Shown: positions 53,177 to 61,516, counted from the stretch's first letter. The stretch is 64,000 nt of DNA from Bordetella genomosp. 4 (GCF_002261185.1 NZ_NEVQ01000021.1:1-64000); one strand, 5' to 3'. Numbers and translations are program-made. The notes: generated from the sequence alone by a model not told the origin.

Positions 53177-53461
53177 TCACTCCGGGTTCTTTGGCCCACT
53201 ACGCTTGGGCATCACGGCTGGCGTCTCGTCGGCGGGCTTGAAGACGCCGGAGTCTTCGTCTGCTCGGGGGTTTGGTGAACCGTCGAACTCCGTCGCCTTG
53301 TGGCCAGTGGGGGATGTCCGCTTTTCAGGCTCGCGTTGCTCGTTCGATTTCTTCAGGCCACCCTGCACGCGAGACGCAATATCTACCTGCGACTCGCTAC
53401 CGGGTTCGGGCGTCGCAGGCTGCCTGTGGTGCGGCGGGCCGTTATGCTTTGATGATTGCAT
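53177..53461 (-). CDS. Small hydrophilic, probably disordered protein
   Basis: A 94-residue protein rich in Pro, Glu, Ser, Lys and Arg, with no signal peptide or hydrophobic segment (for example PATPEPGSESQVDIASRVQ and PADETPAVMPKRSGPKNPE). I do not recognise a family. Its reality is supported by a correctly spaced CGGAG before the ATG and by its three-base spacing to the DUF2243 gene, whose ribosome binding site lies within its 3' end. The two are probably cotranslated. Confidence 0.6.
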   Translation of the reverse strand: MQSSKHNGPPHHRQPATPEPGSESQVDIASRVQGGLKKSNEQREPEKRTSPTGHKATEFDGSPNPRADEDSGVFKPADETPAVMPKRSGPKNPE

Positions 53462-53530
53462 GGCTGTCTCCGTTTATGGCTGGGAGTACAGCGCAGCAAG
53501 CGGCGTGCCTATTTGCCCCCGTCACTCCCT

Positions 53531-54319
53531 CTATTGCAATTTCGCTCTCACGCTAGAACGGATGTGGTTCAGCAATTCTGCGCGCTCTCGTGGATAGGCG
53601 GCGAGATTATCTGTCCCTGATCCGAGGTATGCATCTCTCGCAGCCATGACGATTTTCTGGTGCTCGATTGGCAAACGCTGTAGGGCCCAGTCAGCTGCGG
53701 CATCTTTCGATGCGATATCTCCCGTCATCGCTGTGTACCAAATGCGGACCAAGGCCAGGACAATGTTTCTTTCATCGCCCTCCCAATCTGCCTCGGTGTT
53801 CCAGAGCGCCAAGGTGTCTGATAGCGAACGCTGCACATCGCGCAGAGGGATTTCGTCGAAAAATTCCTGGGCCGCGGGACCGTACAGGGGCACGCTATGC
53901 CGCCGCACCTTGGTCAACAAGATCGCCAGGTCGTGGTCCATCATCGCCGGCTCGATAACACCAGCCTTGATATCCTCACGTAGCCATTCACCGAATTGCA
54001 TTTGCCGCTGTGCCGGATATCGCCAGGGTTTCACGTCTGCTTGGGCCAGTATGGTCACCTCTAGCGCTCGAAGTGCAGCATCGGTACACGGGAAAGCCGA
54101 CACCGATAACAGATCGGACATCAAAGTGGCTCTGGTTGAGTCATCCAGCGCAGCGCTCACCGTAATCAGTAGATCGATATCGCTGGATGGTTTTAAGCCA
54201 CCGTCCACCGCGGAGCCGAACAAGTGAATCGCCAGAATCTTGTCGCCCAGGTGTTTTTCCAAAATTGAAAGCGTGTCTGATACTTGGTCTGCGATTGATT
54301 CTGGAAACTTGATAGGCAT
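53531..54319 (-). CDS. AadA-like aminoglycoside (3'')-nucleotidyltransferase family protein
   Basis: A 262-residue protein homologous along its whole length to ANT(3'')/AadA enzymes, which adenylylate streptomycin and spectinomycin. The nucleotidyltransferase motif reads HLFGSAVDGGLKPSSDIDLL (about 32-51), followed by RALEVTILAQ, PWRYPAQRQMQFGEWLR, DLAILLTKVRRHSV and AADWALQRLP. It is not in an integron: no attC-like site or integrase flanks it. It is therefore probably a resident chromosomal version. The start at 54319 has a weak ribosome binding site. Actual resistance activity is not established by sequence. Confidence 0.88.
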   Translation of the reverse strand: MPIKFPESIADQVSDTLSILEKHLGDKILAIHLFGSAVDGGLKPSSDIDLLITVSAALDDSTRATLMSDLLSVSAFPCTDAALRALEVTILAQADVKPWRYPAQRQMQFGEWLREDIKAGVIEPAMMDHDLAILLTKVRRHSVPLYGPAAQEFFDEIPLRDVQRSLSDTLALWNTEADWEGDERNIVLALVRIWYTAMTGDIASKDAAADWALQRLPIEHQKIVMAARDAYLGSGTDNLAAYPRERAELLNHIRSSVRAKLQ

Positions 54320-54428
54320 GGTGAAGATGACGTCGTTATGTTGCAGGTGTTAGTCGTGGCCGAAAACGCTCAAAGGCAAACGTCCGTGGTGCGCCCATAG
54401 AGAACTTGCGACGCGCGAAAGCGCGCAG

Positions 54429-54782
54429 TCAGGACTCGTCGCGCTCAACAAACGCTGACAGCCTCGCGAGCGCCTGATCCCATTGCGCTGAAATCTGATC
54501 GAGATATTGTTGAGCCTGCAGCAGCCCCCGAGGCTCGAGCCGCCACACGTTTTCACGACCGCTTCTCTCGTTGCGCACCAAGCCTGCGTCCGACAACGCA
54601 TGCAAATGCTTCGTGACGGCCTGACGCGAAATATTCGCGCCTTGCGTGAGCAGCGCAATCGATAGCGGACCTGCGTCGCACAGTTTGGCAACGATGCGAA
54701 GACGCGAGGGGTCTCCGAGTGCGGCGAATACTGGCGCCGTACTAATGAGCCTTTGCGCGGCAGTCGTAGACGCACGGGTCAC
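54429..54782 (-). CDS. ArsR-family transcriptional regulator
   Basis: A 117-residue winged-helix repressor. It shows VFAALGDPSRLRIVAKL, the recognition segment ISRQAVTKHLHALSDAGLV and ERSGRENVWRLEP, typical of the SRPBCC-associated ArsR group. Metal-binding cysteines of classical ArsR are absent. The start is a GTG overlapping the AHSA1 stop by four bases, so expression is coupled. The palindrome at 55280-55295 over the ribosome binding site of the first gene is its probable operator. The 109 bp downstream hold only a short GC hairpin with a GAAA loop (54412-54425). Confidence 0.92.
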   Translation of the reverse strand: MTRASTTAAQRLISTAPVFAALGDPSRLRIVAKLCDAGPLSIALLTQGANISRQAVTKHLHALSDAGLVRNERSGRENVWRLEPRGLLQAQQYLDQISAQWDQALARLSAFVERDES

Positions 54783-55276
54783 GATGAAAACTGATCGAGG
54801 TATTTCTCGATGAGCTTCAATTGATGTGTCCAGCCGCCTTCGTTGCCCGTGAATGCCTCGGCGCGGCGCTCGAGCGGAATGGCATCGAACCCGGACTCTC
54901 TGATCACGAGCAGCGTACCTTGCTCGACGTCTTGCAGACGAAACTCGACGAGCGTCATCGGATCGTTTGAGTAGTCTTTGTTGACGTCTGTCGCGCTCGG
55001 ATGCCAGCGAAAGGAAAAGAGATCCATCGGTTCGATCCGCTCAATGCGGAACTCGAACGGAATCCCAACGTAGGGCTGCTGCAGCTTGGCGACCTCGGGA
55101 TCAACCTGTGTCGGAACAATCCGGCCGGTCAGCCGAGTCCCGGCGGCAAACTCGCCATCGAACTCGACCCCGAACCAGGTGCCGAATTGCTTCGCCTCGG
55201 TGATCGCCCGCCACACACGCTCGCGAAGAGCACGCAAGACGATTCGCTTTTCGATGTAGTCAGGGGTAGGATTCAT
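54779..55276 (-). CDS. AHSA1/SRPBCC-domain protein
   Basis: A 165-residue START-like (SRPBCC) protein. It begins DYIEKRIVLRALRERVWRAITEAKQFGTWFG, the family's N-terminal strand and helix, and ends with the long C-terminal helix GGWTHQLKLIEKYLDQFSS. Such proteins have a hydrophobic cavity for small ligands. The ATG at 55276 has TGGAGGTT upstream. It forms a two-gene unit with the ArsR regulator, a very common pairing whose ligand is generally unknown. Confidence 0.9.
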   Translation of the reverse strand: MNPTPDYIEKRIVLRALRERVWRAITEAKQFGTWFGVEFDGEFAAGTRLTGRIVPTQVDPEVAKLQQPYVGIPFEFRIERIEPMDLFSFRWHPSATDVNKDYSNDPMTLVEFRLQDVEQGTLLVIRESGFDAIPLERRAEAFTGNEGGWTHQLKLIEKYLDQFSS

Positions 55277-55279
55277 TAC

Positions 55280-55295
55280 GCAACCTCCAGGTTGC
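55280..55295. promoter_or_regulatory. Putative ArsR operator overlapping the AHSA1 ribosome binding site
   Basis: GCAACCT-cc-AGGTTGC is a perfect 16-bp inverted repeat located 4-19 bases before the AHSA1 start codon. It contains the ribosome binding site. Binding of the ArsR repressor here would block its own operon. The palindrome is seen; the binding is inferred. Confidence 0.6.
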
Positions 55296-55486
55296 ATAAA
55301 CTATAACTCCGGATGTTATGCGGAGCAAACTCAATATGCGCCGCAGTTTGAGTTTCAGTTCCTATGAAATGGGACACATTGTCTGGCCCCACGATACAAC
55401 CGTACTCCGAGGTCCTATTTCCCCTCACCGACGAGAGCACTCCGCCTCCTCGGTCGACACACACACGATGTGTAAAATGTCCCTGT

Positions 55487-55505
55487 TTTCCCAATATTCA
55501 GGAAA
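55487..55505. promoter_or_regulatory. Putative IclR operator (site 1) at the IclR gene start
   Basis: TTTCC-CAATATTCA-GGAAA is an inverted repeat with a nine-base spacer whose right arm is the ribosome binding site of the IclR gene at 55511. Read on the minus strand, the sequence at 61444-61462 gives TTTCC-CAATATATA-GGATA, the same arms, spacing and largely the same spacer. Two such sites in one regulator's neighbourhood support a specific operator. Confidence 0.65.
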
Positions 55506-55510
55506 TAGGC

Positions 55511-56260
55511 ATGGACAAGACGCTACTCAAAGGCCTGACCGTTCTCGAAGCCGTCACCGACGTGGAGCATCCGTCGCGCACGATCGAGGAACTGGCGGCC
55601 CGGGTAGGCTTGACCCGCAGCAACACGCACCGCACGCTGCAGACGTTGATGCACGCCGGCTATATCGAGCGCGACGAAGGCACCGGCTACCGTGGCGGCA
55701 TCCGCCTGTTTGAACTCGCTGCGCGTCAGCTCGGTAACCTGGACCTGCGCAGAATCGCGGGCCCTGCCATGCGCAAGCTGGCGGCTGACACCGGCGAAAC
55801 TGTTCACCTTTCTGTGCTCGACGGGATCGAAGTTGTCTACATCGACAAGATCGACAGTCCTCAGCCGATCCGCGCGTATTCGATGATCGGGGGCCGCGCG
55901 CCAGCGTATGCCGTAGCGACAGGCAAGGCCCTGCTCGCCCATCAGCCTGAGGGCTATCTCGACGCGTACGCAGAATCGCTGAGCCGCCACACGGGCGCCA
56001 CCATCACCACGCTGCCGTTGCTGAAAGAAGACCTGCGGCGTGCAGTGCGCGTCGGCTACGCCCTGAACCGGGGAGAATGGCGAGATGGCGTGGGCGGCGT
56101 TGCGGTGGCGATCTTCAATGCCCTGGATGATGTGGTGGCCGCGATAGGCATTTCGGGACCGCTGGACCGGCTGTCGTTAGGCCGAGCCAAGGAACTGGCC
56201 TCCGACGTCAAAGCCTGTGCCGCCGACATTTCGGCAGCGCTCGGGCACAAGGCACCCTGA
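55511..56260 (+). CDS. IclR-family transcriptional regulator
   Basis: A 249-residue IclR regulator. The winged helix includes RTIEELAARVGLTRSNTHRTLQTLMHAGYI (about 20-50), and the effector domain has DGIEVVYIDKIDSPQPIRAYSMIGGRAPAYAVATGKALLA. The ATG at 55511 has AGGAA upstream and starts the family fold; the longer frame to 55364 is non-coding in character. It converges with the acyl-CoA ligase gene and, judging from a shared operator-like sequence, controls that operon and the divergent Bug gene, as well as itself. Confidence 0.92.
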   Translation: MDKTLLKGLTVLEAVTDVEHPSRTIEELAARVGLTRSNTHRTLQTLMHAGYIERDEGTGYRGGIRLFELAARQLGNLDLRRIAGPAMRKLAADTGETVHLSVLDGIEVVYIDKIDSPQPIRAYSMIGGRAPAYAVATGKALLAHQPEGYLDAYAESLSRHTGATITTLPLLKEDLRRAVRVGYALNRGEWRDGVGGVAVAIFNALDDVVAAIGISGPLDRLSLGRAKELASDVKACAADISAALGHKAP

Positions 56261-56289
56261 CGGACAGATGGCCGGCACCTGTCGAAACT

Positions 56290-57789
56290 TCACGATATAA
56301 CGGCCGCCTGGCGCTGTGTTTCCACCCATTTGGCGACCGCCTTGCGATCAATCTTGCCCACCGCATTTTCTGGCAATGCCTCACACCGGTACACGTTGTG
56401 CGGAACATAGATACGCCCCAGCCGCTGCTGAACTGTGGCGCGCAACGCCGCTTCGTCGACGGAGGACGCAGTACGATCCGTCACAATCACTGCCACCGGC
56501 ACTTCACCGAGATCATCATCGGCCTGGCCCACTACGCAACATGCCGCGACGCCAGGAAACGATGCCAGCACGTCCTCGATCAATTTGGGCGAGATGTTTT
56601 CTCCACCCCGGATAATCACCTCCTTGATTCGGCCAGTGATAGTGAGGTAACCCTCGGCATCGAACCGGCCGAGATCGCCGGTATGCAGCCAGCCATCGCG
56701 CACTGGATCATCCCCATCGTGTCCCAGATACTTCAGCATCAGCGCATCACCGCCTATGCATATCTCGCCCTCGCCTCCTCTCGGCACAGGCGCACCAGCG
56801 GCATCAAGCAGGGCAACCTGCTGACCGGCCAGCACTGTCCCGACGGTTCCTATGCGGCGTGCGCCCGGAGGATTCATCGTAGAAGTGCAAGTCGCTTCGG
56901 ACAAACCATAGGAGACCACCAATTCGCAACCCGTGAACGTCTCGATCTCGCGATGCAGCGCCGGCGTAATCGGCGCCGAACCGCAGCGCATCAGCCGCAG
57001 ACGGGCAAATGCGTCTGGCGAGATCTTTTGCTGCAGCATGCGTGCATACATGGTGGGCACGCCGGTGAGGATGGTCGGGCGAAAGCGCGACAACACATGA
57101 GGCAAGGCCTCGGCGCGAAACCGGTCGGCCAGCGCAATCGTCGCACCGCAGGCCAGCGGTGCAAAGACTTGATTATTGATGGCGTTGGTATGGTGCAGCG
57201 GCATCAGGTGAAGCAACACGTCCGCCGATGTCAGCGCCGTGTGCGAGATGACTCCATGGGCGTTGAGCGCCAGCCCGCGATGCGCCAGCAACACGCCTTT
57301 GGGTTTTCCGGTGCTGCCCGAAGTGAACAGCAATAACGCGGCGTGATCCGGCTCGGGATTATCCGCCCAGAACGGAGCAGCGCCTTGCAAATCGTTAAGC
57401 GGCAGCACATGCCCGTCGGGCAACCCGGACATCTCTGCGCAAACCGCATTCTCCTCATCGTGCACGATCCAACGTAATTCCACGGCCTGCACCCGGCGTG
57501 CAGTTTCCTCTGCCGCAATACGCGGCTCCAGTGGGCACGGGCACGCGCCAGCGGCAATGCAGCCCAGCAACATAAGCACCTGCGCGGGGCCCCGCTCCAG
57601 TGCCAATGCAACGTAGTCGCCCGGCTGTACACCGGCGCGCCGAAGCCCCCCGGCCAGCACACGCACATCGTGATCCAGTTGCGGATAAGTCCAGCTGTGC
57701 TGTTCGGTAACCAACGCAAGCTGGTCTTGAAATTCCGGCGCACGCCAGACCGACTGCCAGACCTGCGGCAGGCTCGAGATCGCATTCAT
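56290..57789 (-). CDS. AMP-forming acyl-CoA synthetase/ligase
   Basis: A 499-residue adenylate-forming ligase that activates a carboxylic acid to its CoA ester. The P-loop-like motif is LLFTSGSTGKPKGV (about 153-166), followed by YGLSEAT, the TGDLGRFDAEGYLTITGR hinge and IIRGGENISP, and the C-terminal catalytic Lys in NAVGKIDRKAV. It is the last gene of the CaiB-hydratase-CoA-transferase operon (24 bp after the CoA-transferase B gene) and gives the cell a second way to activate the substrate. The acid is unknown. Confidence 0.93.
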   Translation of the reverse strand: MNAISSLPQVWQSVWRAPEFQDQLALVTEQHSWTYPQLDHDVRVLAGGLRRAGVQPGDYVALALERGPAQVLMLLGCIAAGACPCPLEPRIAAEETARRVQAVELRWIVHDEENAVCAEMSGLPDGHVLPLNDLQGAAPFWADNPEPDHAALLLFTSGSTGKPKGVLLAHRGLALNAHGVISHTALTSADVLLHLMPLHHTNAINNQVFAPLACGATIALADRFRAEALPHVLSRFRPTILTGVPTMYARMLQQKISPDAFARLRLMRCGSAPITPALHREIETFTGCELVVSYGLSEATCTSTMNPPGARRIGTVGTVLAGQQVALLDAAGAPVPRGGEGEICIGGDALMLKYLGHDGDDPVRDGWLHTGDLGRFDAEGYLTITGRIKEVIIRGGENISPKLIEDVLASFPGVAACCVVGQADDDLGEVPVAVIVTDRTASSVDEAALRATVQQRLGRIYVPHNVYRCEALPENAVGKIDRKAVAKWVETQRQAAVIS

Positions 57790-57813
57790 GGTTGTTCCCC
57801 CGGGGCTCTCGTC

Positions 57814-58548
57814 TCAGCGCAGCTTCACATTGGCATCGCGTTCAAATGTGCCGTCCGGATCGAGTGTCGCCAACGCTGCACGCTCTGCATCTGTCGGGAA
57901 AGGCGTGGGCTCGGCGCCTGTCGCATCGAACTCAAACCCGGTGCGCTCGCGTACCTCGTCGAGGCTGGATTCCGGATGCCAAGACTGCAACGCCAATCTG
58001 CCGTCTCGCTTGATAAAGATGGCAATCGGCGTAGCAACGCCGTGAAAGCCTCCCCACGACGTACGAAAATCGAGCTTCTGCACAAAAGTCCGAGTGGAAT
58101 GCTCGGTGCGCCACGTGCAGGCTCTACGAGCGGTCGGCAGCATGACGGCACCGCCGCCACCACCGGGCAGGCGTACCTTGGGCTGATGCCAATCGCCGAT
58201 GCAAGAGTTATTGGCGCACCCTTCACCATCGATCTGCGCCGCCCCTAGAAAGGTGAGATCCATCTTGCCGCGCGTGCACAGATCATAGAAATCCTCGTTG
58301 GAAAAAATCGATGCGGTATGCGCCGCGAGCTGCGGATCGGAACTCGAGATGGGAATCGAATCGGGCCGCGGATCAACACCGCCCGCGACGTTGATATAAA
58401 TAAAGTCGAAATCGTAGGCACGCTTGGCCAGCAGGCACGCCAGCATCGGCGGCGTGGAATTCACACCGCTGAAGGTGATTTCATTCGGCCGGATGAATCG
58501 CGCCAGGCCCAGCACCACGTGTTCGAACGGGGAAAATGCTTCAGACAT
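57814..58548 (-). CDS. CoA-transferase family I, subunit B
   Basis: A 244-residue beta subunit of a class I CoA-transferase (glutaconate/3-oxoacid type). Features are FSGVNSTPPMLACLLAK near residue 28, FLGAAQIDGEGCANNSCIGD and LPGGGGGAVMLPTARR. The usual catalytic Glu motif (SENG) is not evident, so it may belong to the branch that includes the IpdAB ring-cleaving hydrolases rather than true transferases. It overlaps the subunit A gene by eight bases. The reaction is therefore uncertain. Confidence 0.88.
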   Translation of the reverse strand: MSEAFSPFEHVVLGLARFIRPNEITFSGVNSTPPMLACLLAKRAYDFDFIYINVAGGVDPRPDSIPISSSDPQLAAHTASIFSNEDFYDLCTRGKMDLTFLGAAQIDGEGCANNSCIGDWHQPKVRLPGGGGGAVMLPTARRACTWRTEHSTRTFVQKLDFRTSWGGFHGVATPIAIFIKRDGRLALQSWHPESSLDEVRERTGFEFDATGAEPTPFPTDAERAALATLDPDGTFERDANVKLR

Positions 58549-59374
58549 GCAGGGTCTCCTTGAGCTCGGGGGCTTCGGCCATGTGGGCCTCCAACGAGCC
58601 TTCCTTATTCATGTAGCGTTCGACCGCGGGATAATCGATGTCGTAGTACGGCGTGCAGGAACCCGGCCATGCGCTGCCGGGCAGCACGGTAAACGCCTCC
58701 ACCATGAAATAAGGCAGCAGCGTCGCCTCTGGCTGATCTTCGAACACGGCAGTTTCCACGAGCCTCTCTGCCACCACCAGTACCGTTCCTGCCGCGCGCG
58801 ACATGATGCGATCCCAGTGCGCTGTGCCATAGACACGCGCATTACCGAGCCGGTCGACTTCAGAAACCTGCAGCACCGCGAAATCCGGTTTCACGGCGGG
58901 AATCAGATAGGTACTGGCGCCGCTGCCATACGGATCATCCAGCAATGTCCAATTATTCAACGCAGGAAGATCGCTGCCGTGCAGGCCACCGCAAGGCATA
59001 AAGGGCACACCGAAAGCAGCCGCACGCAGACCTGCAGTCAAGCTGGCGCATGCATGCTCTTCGAGCTTGAGCTGGCCACGTTCGATCGCCTTGCGATACC
59101 ACGGCGCGAGGCCGAAGTTGCCTTCCATTGCGACGATGCCTGCACGCGCCCGCGAGGCCACGCCCGCGCGGCACAGAATATCGATGTCATACCCTGGGGA
59201 TTGCTTGATGATCTCCAGATCTCGGCGTTGCTGGCGGATCAGCTCACGCACGAACGCGAATGGACCACGATGCAGAAAGCTGCCGCCCAGCGCCACCGAC
59301 GCGCCGTCGGAAATCTTGGCAGCCAGCTCGGCCAACGCCATCTGTTTACCGGATTGGTTAAAGCCTGATGTCAT
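58541..59374 (-). CDS. CoA-transferase family I, subunit A
   Basis: A 277-residue alpha subunit paired with the adjacent subunit B. It begins with KISDGASVALGGSFLHRGPFAFVRELIRQ, as in glutaconate CoA-transferase A and IpdA, and contains LKLEEHACASLTAGLRAAAFGVPFMP and VLQVSEVDRLGNARVYGT. The ATG at 59374 has GGAG eight bases upstream and replaces a GTG three codons earlier. The same operon encodes a crotonase and a CaiB-type transferase, a set suited to breakdown of a CoA-linked ring or branched acid. Confidence 0.88.
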   Translation of the reverse strand: MTSGFNQSGKQMALAELAAKISDGASVALGGSFLHRGPFAFVRELIRQQRRDLEIIKQSPGYDIDILCRAGVASRARAGIVAMEGNFGLAPWYRKAIERGQLKLEEHACASLTAGLRAAAFGVPFMPCGGLHGSDLPALNNWTLLDDPYGSGASTYLIPAVKPDFAVLQVSEVDRLGNARVYGTAHWDRIMSRAAGTVLVVAERLVETAVFEDQPEATLLPYFMVEAFTVLPGSAWPGSCTPYYDIDYPAVERYMNKEGSLEAHMAEAPELKETLHV

Positions 59375-59433
59375 TTGTCTCACTCCAGATAGGCCTCGCT
59401 GCTCGCCGGCAGCATAGGCAGCAACATGTCCGC

Positions 59434-60153
59434 CTATGGATTCAAGTAGGCGCGTATACGGCTCTTTAGCCCTGGCGCAGCGGCCGAGCGCACCAGGCTG
59501 GCGAGGTCGGCGTCGCTCTCGCTGCCTCCCAGCACTGCGTGCAGCTGTTCACGCGCACTGGAGCTCAGCTCACGTGCGCTGACACGCGCAGCAGCCGCTA
59601 CCGCGTCCCATTCACTCACCTCGGCCAGCGACGTGGCAAATCCCATCTGCAACGCGGACTCCGCATTAAAGGTACGAGTGTGAATCAGCACGTCATGTGC
59701 AGTCTGTGCGCCCACCACGGCCGCAAAACGGCGCGTGCCCAGCACCAGGCCGAACTTCAGTCCAGGCATACGAAAACTCGCGTCCGGTGCCGCCACGCGC
59801 AATCGGCACGCACCGAACAGATCCACGCCTGCGCCGAAATTTCTGCCATGAGCCAGCGCCAGGGTGAGCGCGGGCGAGGCTGCGACCTTCTGCAGCAGCT
59901 GTTCCAGGCGCACGAACCGCAGCAGCAAATCGCCTTCGCTCTGTTCCTGGTAGCCGCCAAAATCAAAGCCCGCGCTGAAATTCTTGCCGTTGCCCTGAAA
60001 AACGATAGCCTCGCTGTGCCGAGCATGTGCCTCGTCAACCGCCTCGATGAGTCCCTCGACCAGTTCAGCCGACAAAGCATTCATCTTTTCGGGCCGTTGC
60101 AGCGTGATGCGGCACAGGCCATCCTGATATTTCACATCGACGAGCGCACTCAT
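59434..60153 (-). CDS. Enoyl-CoA hydratase/isomerase (crotonase) family protein
   Basis: A 239-residue crotonase-fold protein. It has ITLQRPEKMNALSAELVEGL, the oxyanion segment NGKNFSAGFDFGGY and a second loop LAHGRNFGAGVDLFGACRLRVA. The Glu residues that catalyse hydration in classical enoyl-CoA hydratases are not at the usual places (the second loop has GAGVDLFG instead of GGGxELA), so hydratase activity is doubtful; isomerase or C-C hydrolase activity is possible. The ATG at 60153 overlaps the CaiB stop (ATGA); the longer frame lies inside that gene. Confidence 0.88.
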   Translation of the reverse strand: MSALVDVKYQDGLCRITLQRPEKMNALSAELVEGLIEAVDEAHARHSEAIVFQGNGKNFSAGFDFGGYQEQSEGDLLLRFVRLEQLLQKVAASPALTLALAHGRNFGAGVDLFGACRLRVAAPDASFRMPGLKFGLVLGTRRFAAVVGAQTAHDVLIHTRTFNAESALQMGFATSLAEVSEWDAVAAAARVSARELSSSAREQLHAVLGGSESDADLASLVRSAAAPGLKSRIRAYLNP

Positions 60154-61316
60154 GACGACACCTTGTCTGCAGTGCGCAGCGCGCCCAGGATTTCGTCGGT
60201 GTGTTCTCCCAAGCTGGGCGGACGCATGCGGATAGGCGCGCTTTCGCCGCCGATGCGCACAGGTGCGCCGAATGTCTTGGTCTGCACGCCGTTGGGTAAC
60301 TCCAGCGGACGTACCCATTCCATGTGTTCGACCTGAGGATCTGTCAGCACCTCTGAATAGCTGTTGATCGGTGCGCACGGCACACCGCGTGCGCGGAACT
60401 TCTGCAGCCAATTGGCGCCGTCGTCCTGCACAAAGAGCGCTTCGAGAAATTCGCGCAGCTCGTTCTGGTTGCGTGCGCGCAGCGTCGTATTGGCGTAACG
60501 GGGATCCTCGACGAGTTCAGGATGACCGATGATCTCGCACACGGAGCGCCACAGCGCATTGTTGCCCGCAGCCATCCCGAAATATCCGTCACGGCAACGA
60601 AATGCCTGGTACGGCGCATTGCGCGGATGCGCAGAGCCCAGTTTCTGTGGGTCTTTGCCGCTGCCAAAATACTCCGAGGTCTGCAGCGCAGCAATGCCGA
60701 GCGTCACGCCCAGCATGGCGACGTCCAGATGCGTGCCCTTTCCGGTATTTTCTGCCACGCGCAGTGCAGCCGAAATCGAGGTCGCCGCATACAGCCCGGC
60801 CGTGAAATCCGCCAGCGGCACACCGCATTTCACGGGCGCGCCGCCTTGCTCGCCCGTCACGCTCATGATGCCGCTCATGGCCTGAATGGTGAGGTCAAAG
60901 CCGCCCTCTTGCGAACGAGGCCCAGTCTGGCCATAGGCAGAGATCGAGCAATAGATGAGACGCGGATTACGAGCCGCCAGGGCCTCGTAGCCCAGACCGA
61001 GACGCTCCATCACGCCAGGGCGGTTGTTTTCCAGCAGCACATCAGCCTCGTCGATCAACCGGCGAGCGAGTTCGGCATCGCCGGCATCCTTGAGATTGAG
61101 CGTGACCGAGCGCTTGTTTCGATTTAACGATGCGAAGTTTTCGCTATATCCATCACTGAGAGGCGGCCACGACCTGAGGGTGTCGCCGCCGTCCGGATGT
61201 TCGATTTTGATGACATCGGCCCCCATATCGGCGAGCAGCATGCCGCAGAACGGTCCTGCGGCCACGTTGCACACCTCGATGACACGCACACCGGCCAATG
61301 CTTGCTTGTGATCCAT
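60150..61316 (-). CDS. CoA-transferase family III (CaiB/BaiF)
   Basis: A 388-residue family III CoA-transferase, which moves CoA between carboxylic acids. It begins with ALAGVRVIEVCNVAAGPFCGMLLADMGADVIKIEHPDGGD, the characteristic N-terminal fold. The catalytic Asp lies in the segment GGFDLTIQAMSGIM, near residue 140-145. It is the first gene of the operon and divergent from a Bug receptor, with a putative IclR site between them. It probably activates the imported acid using a CoA ester such as succinyl-CoA. Confidence 0.93.
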   Translation of the reverse strand: MDHKQALAGVRVIEVCNVAAGPFCGMLLADMGADVIKIEHPDGGDTLRSWPPLSDGYSENFASLNRNKRSVTLNLKDAGDAELARRLIDEADVLLENNRPGVMERLGLGYEALAARNPRLIYCSISAYGQTGPRSQEGGFDLTIQAMSGIMSVTGEQGGAPVKCGVPLADFTAGLYAATSISAALRVAENTGKGTHLDVAMLGVTLGIAALQTSEYFGSGKDPQKLGSAHPRNAPYQAFRCRDGYFGMAAGNNALWRSVCEIIGHPELVEDPRYANTTLRARNQNELREFLEALFVQDDGANWLQKFRARGVPCAPINSYSEVLTDPQVEHMEWVRPLELPNGVQTKTFGAPVRIGGESAPIRMRPPSLGEHTDEILGALRTADKVSS

Positions 61317-61443
61317 GTTGCCTCTTCGCTTTTCAAATCCTGATTTTCATACATCGAATCCCATAAATAACCTGGGGTGGTCGATCAATACTTGACCAGA
61401 ATAGCATCACATGCGATTCTTGTTAAGCCAAATTTGGGATTCA

Positions 61444-61462
61444 TATCCTATATATTGGGAAA
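61444..61462. promoter_or_regulatory. Putative IclR operator (site 2) between the CaiB and Bug genes
   Basis: TATCC-TATATATTG-GGAAA, or TTTCC-CAATATATA-GGATA on the other strand, matches site 1 at 55487-55505 in arms, nine-base spacing and 7 of 9 spacer bases. It lies 54 bp upstream of the Bug start and 127 bp upstream of the CaiB start. A weak sigma70-like promoter toward the Bug gene (TTGACC at 61392, GATTCT at 61415, 17-base spacer) is just before it. Confidence 0.65.
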
Positions 61463-61516
61463 TATAGAAAGGCACATAACTTTGCGCCATAAGAAACACA
61501 TCGGAGACAAACCACC

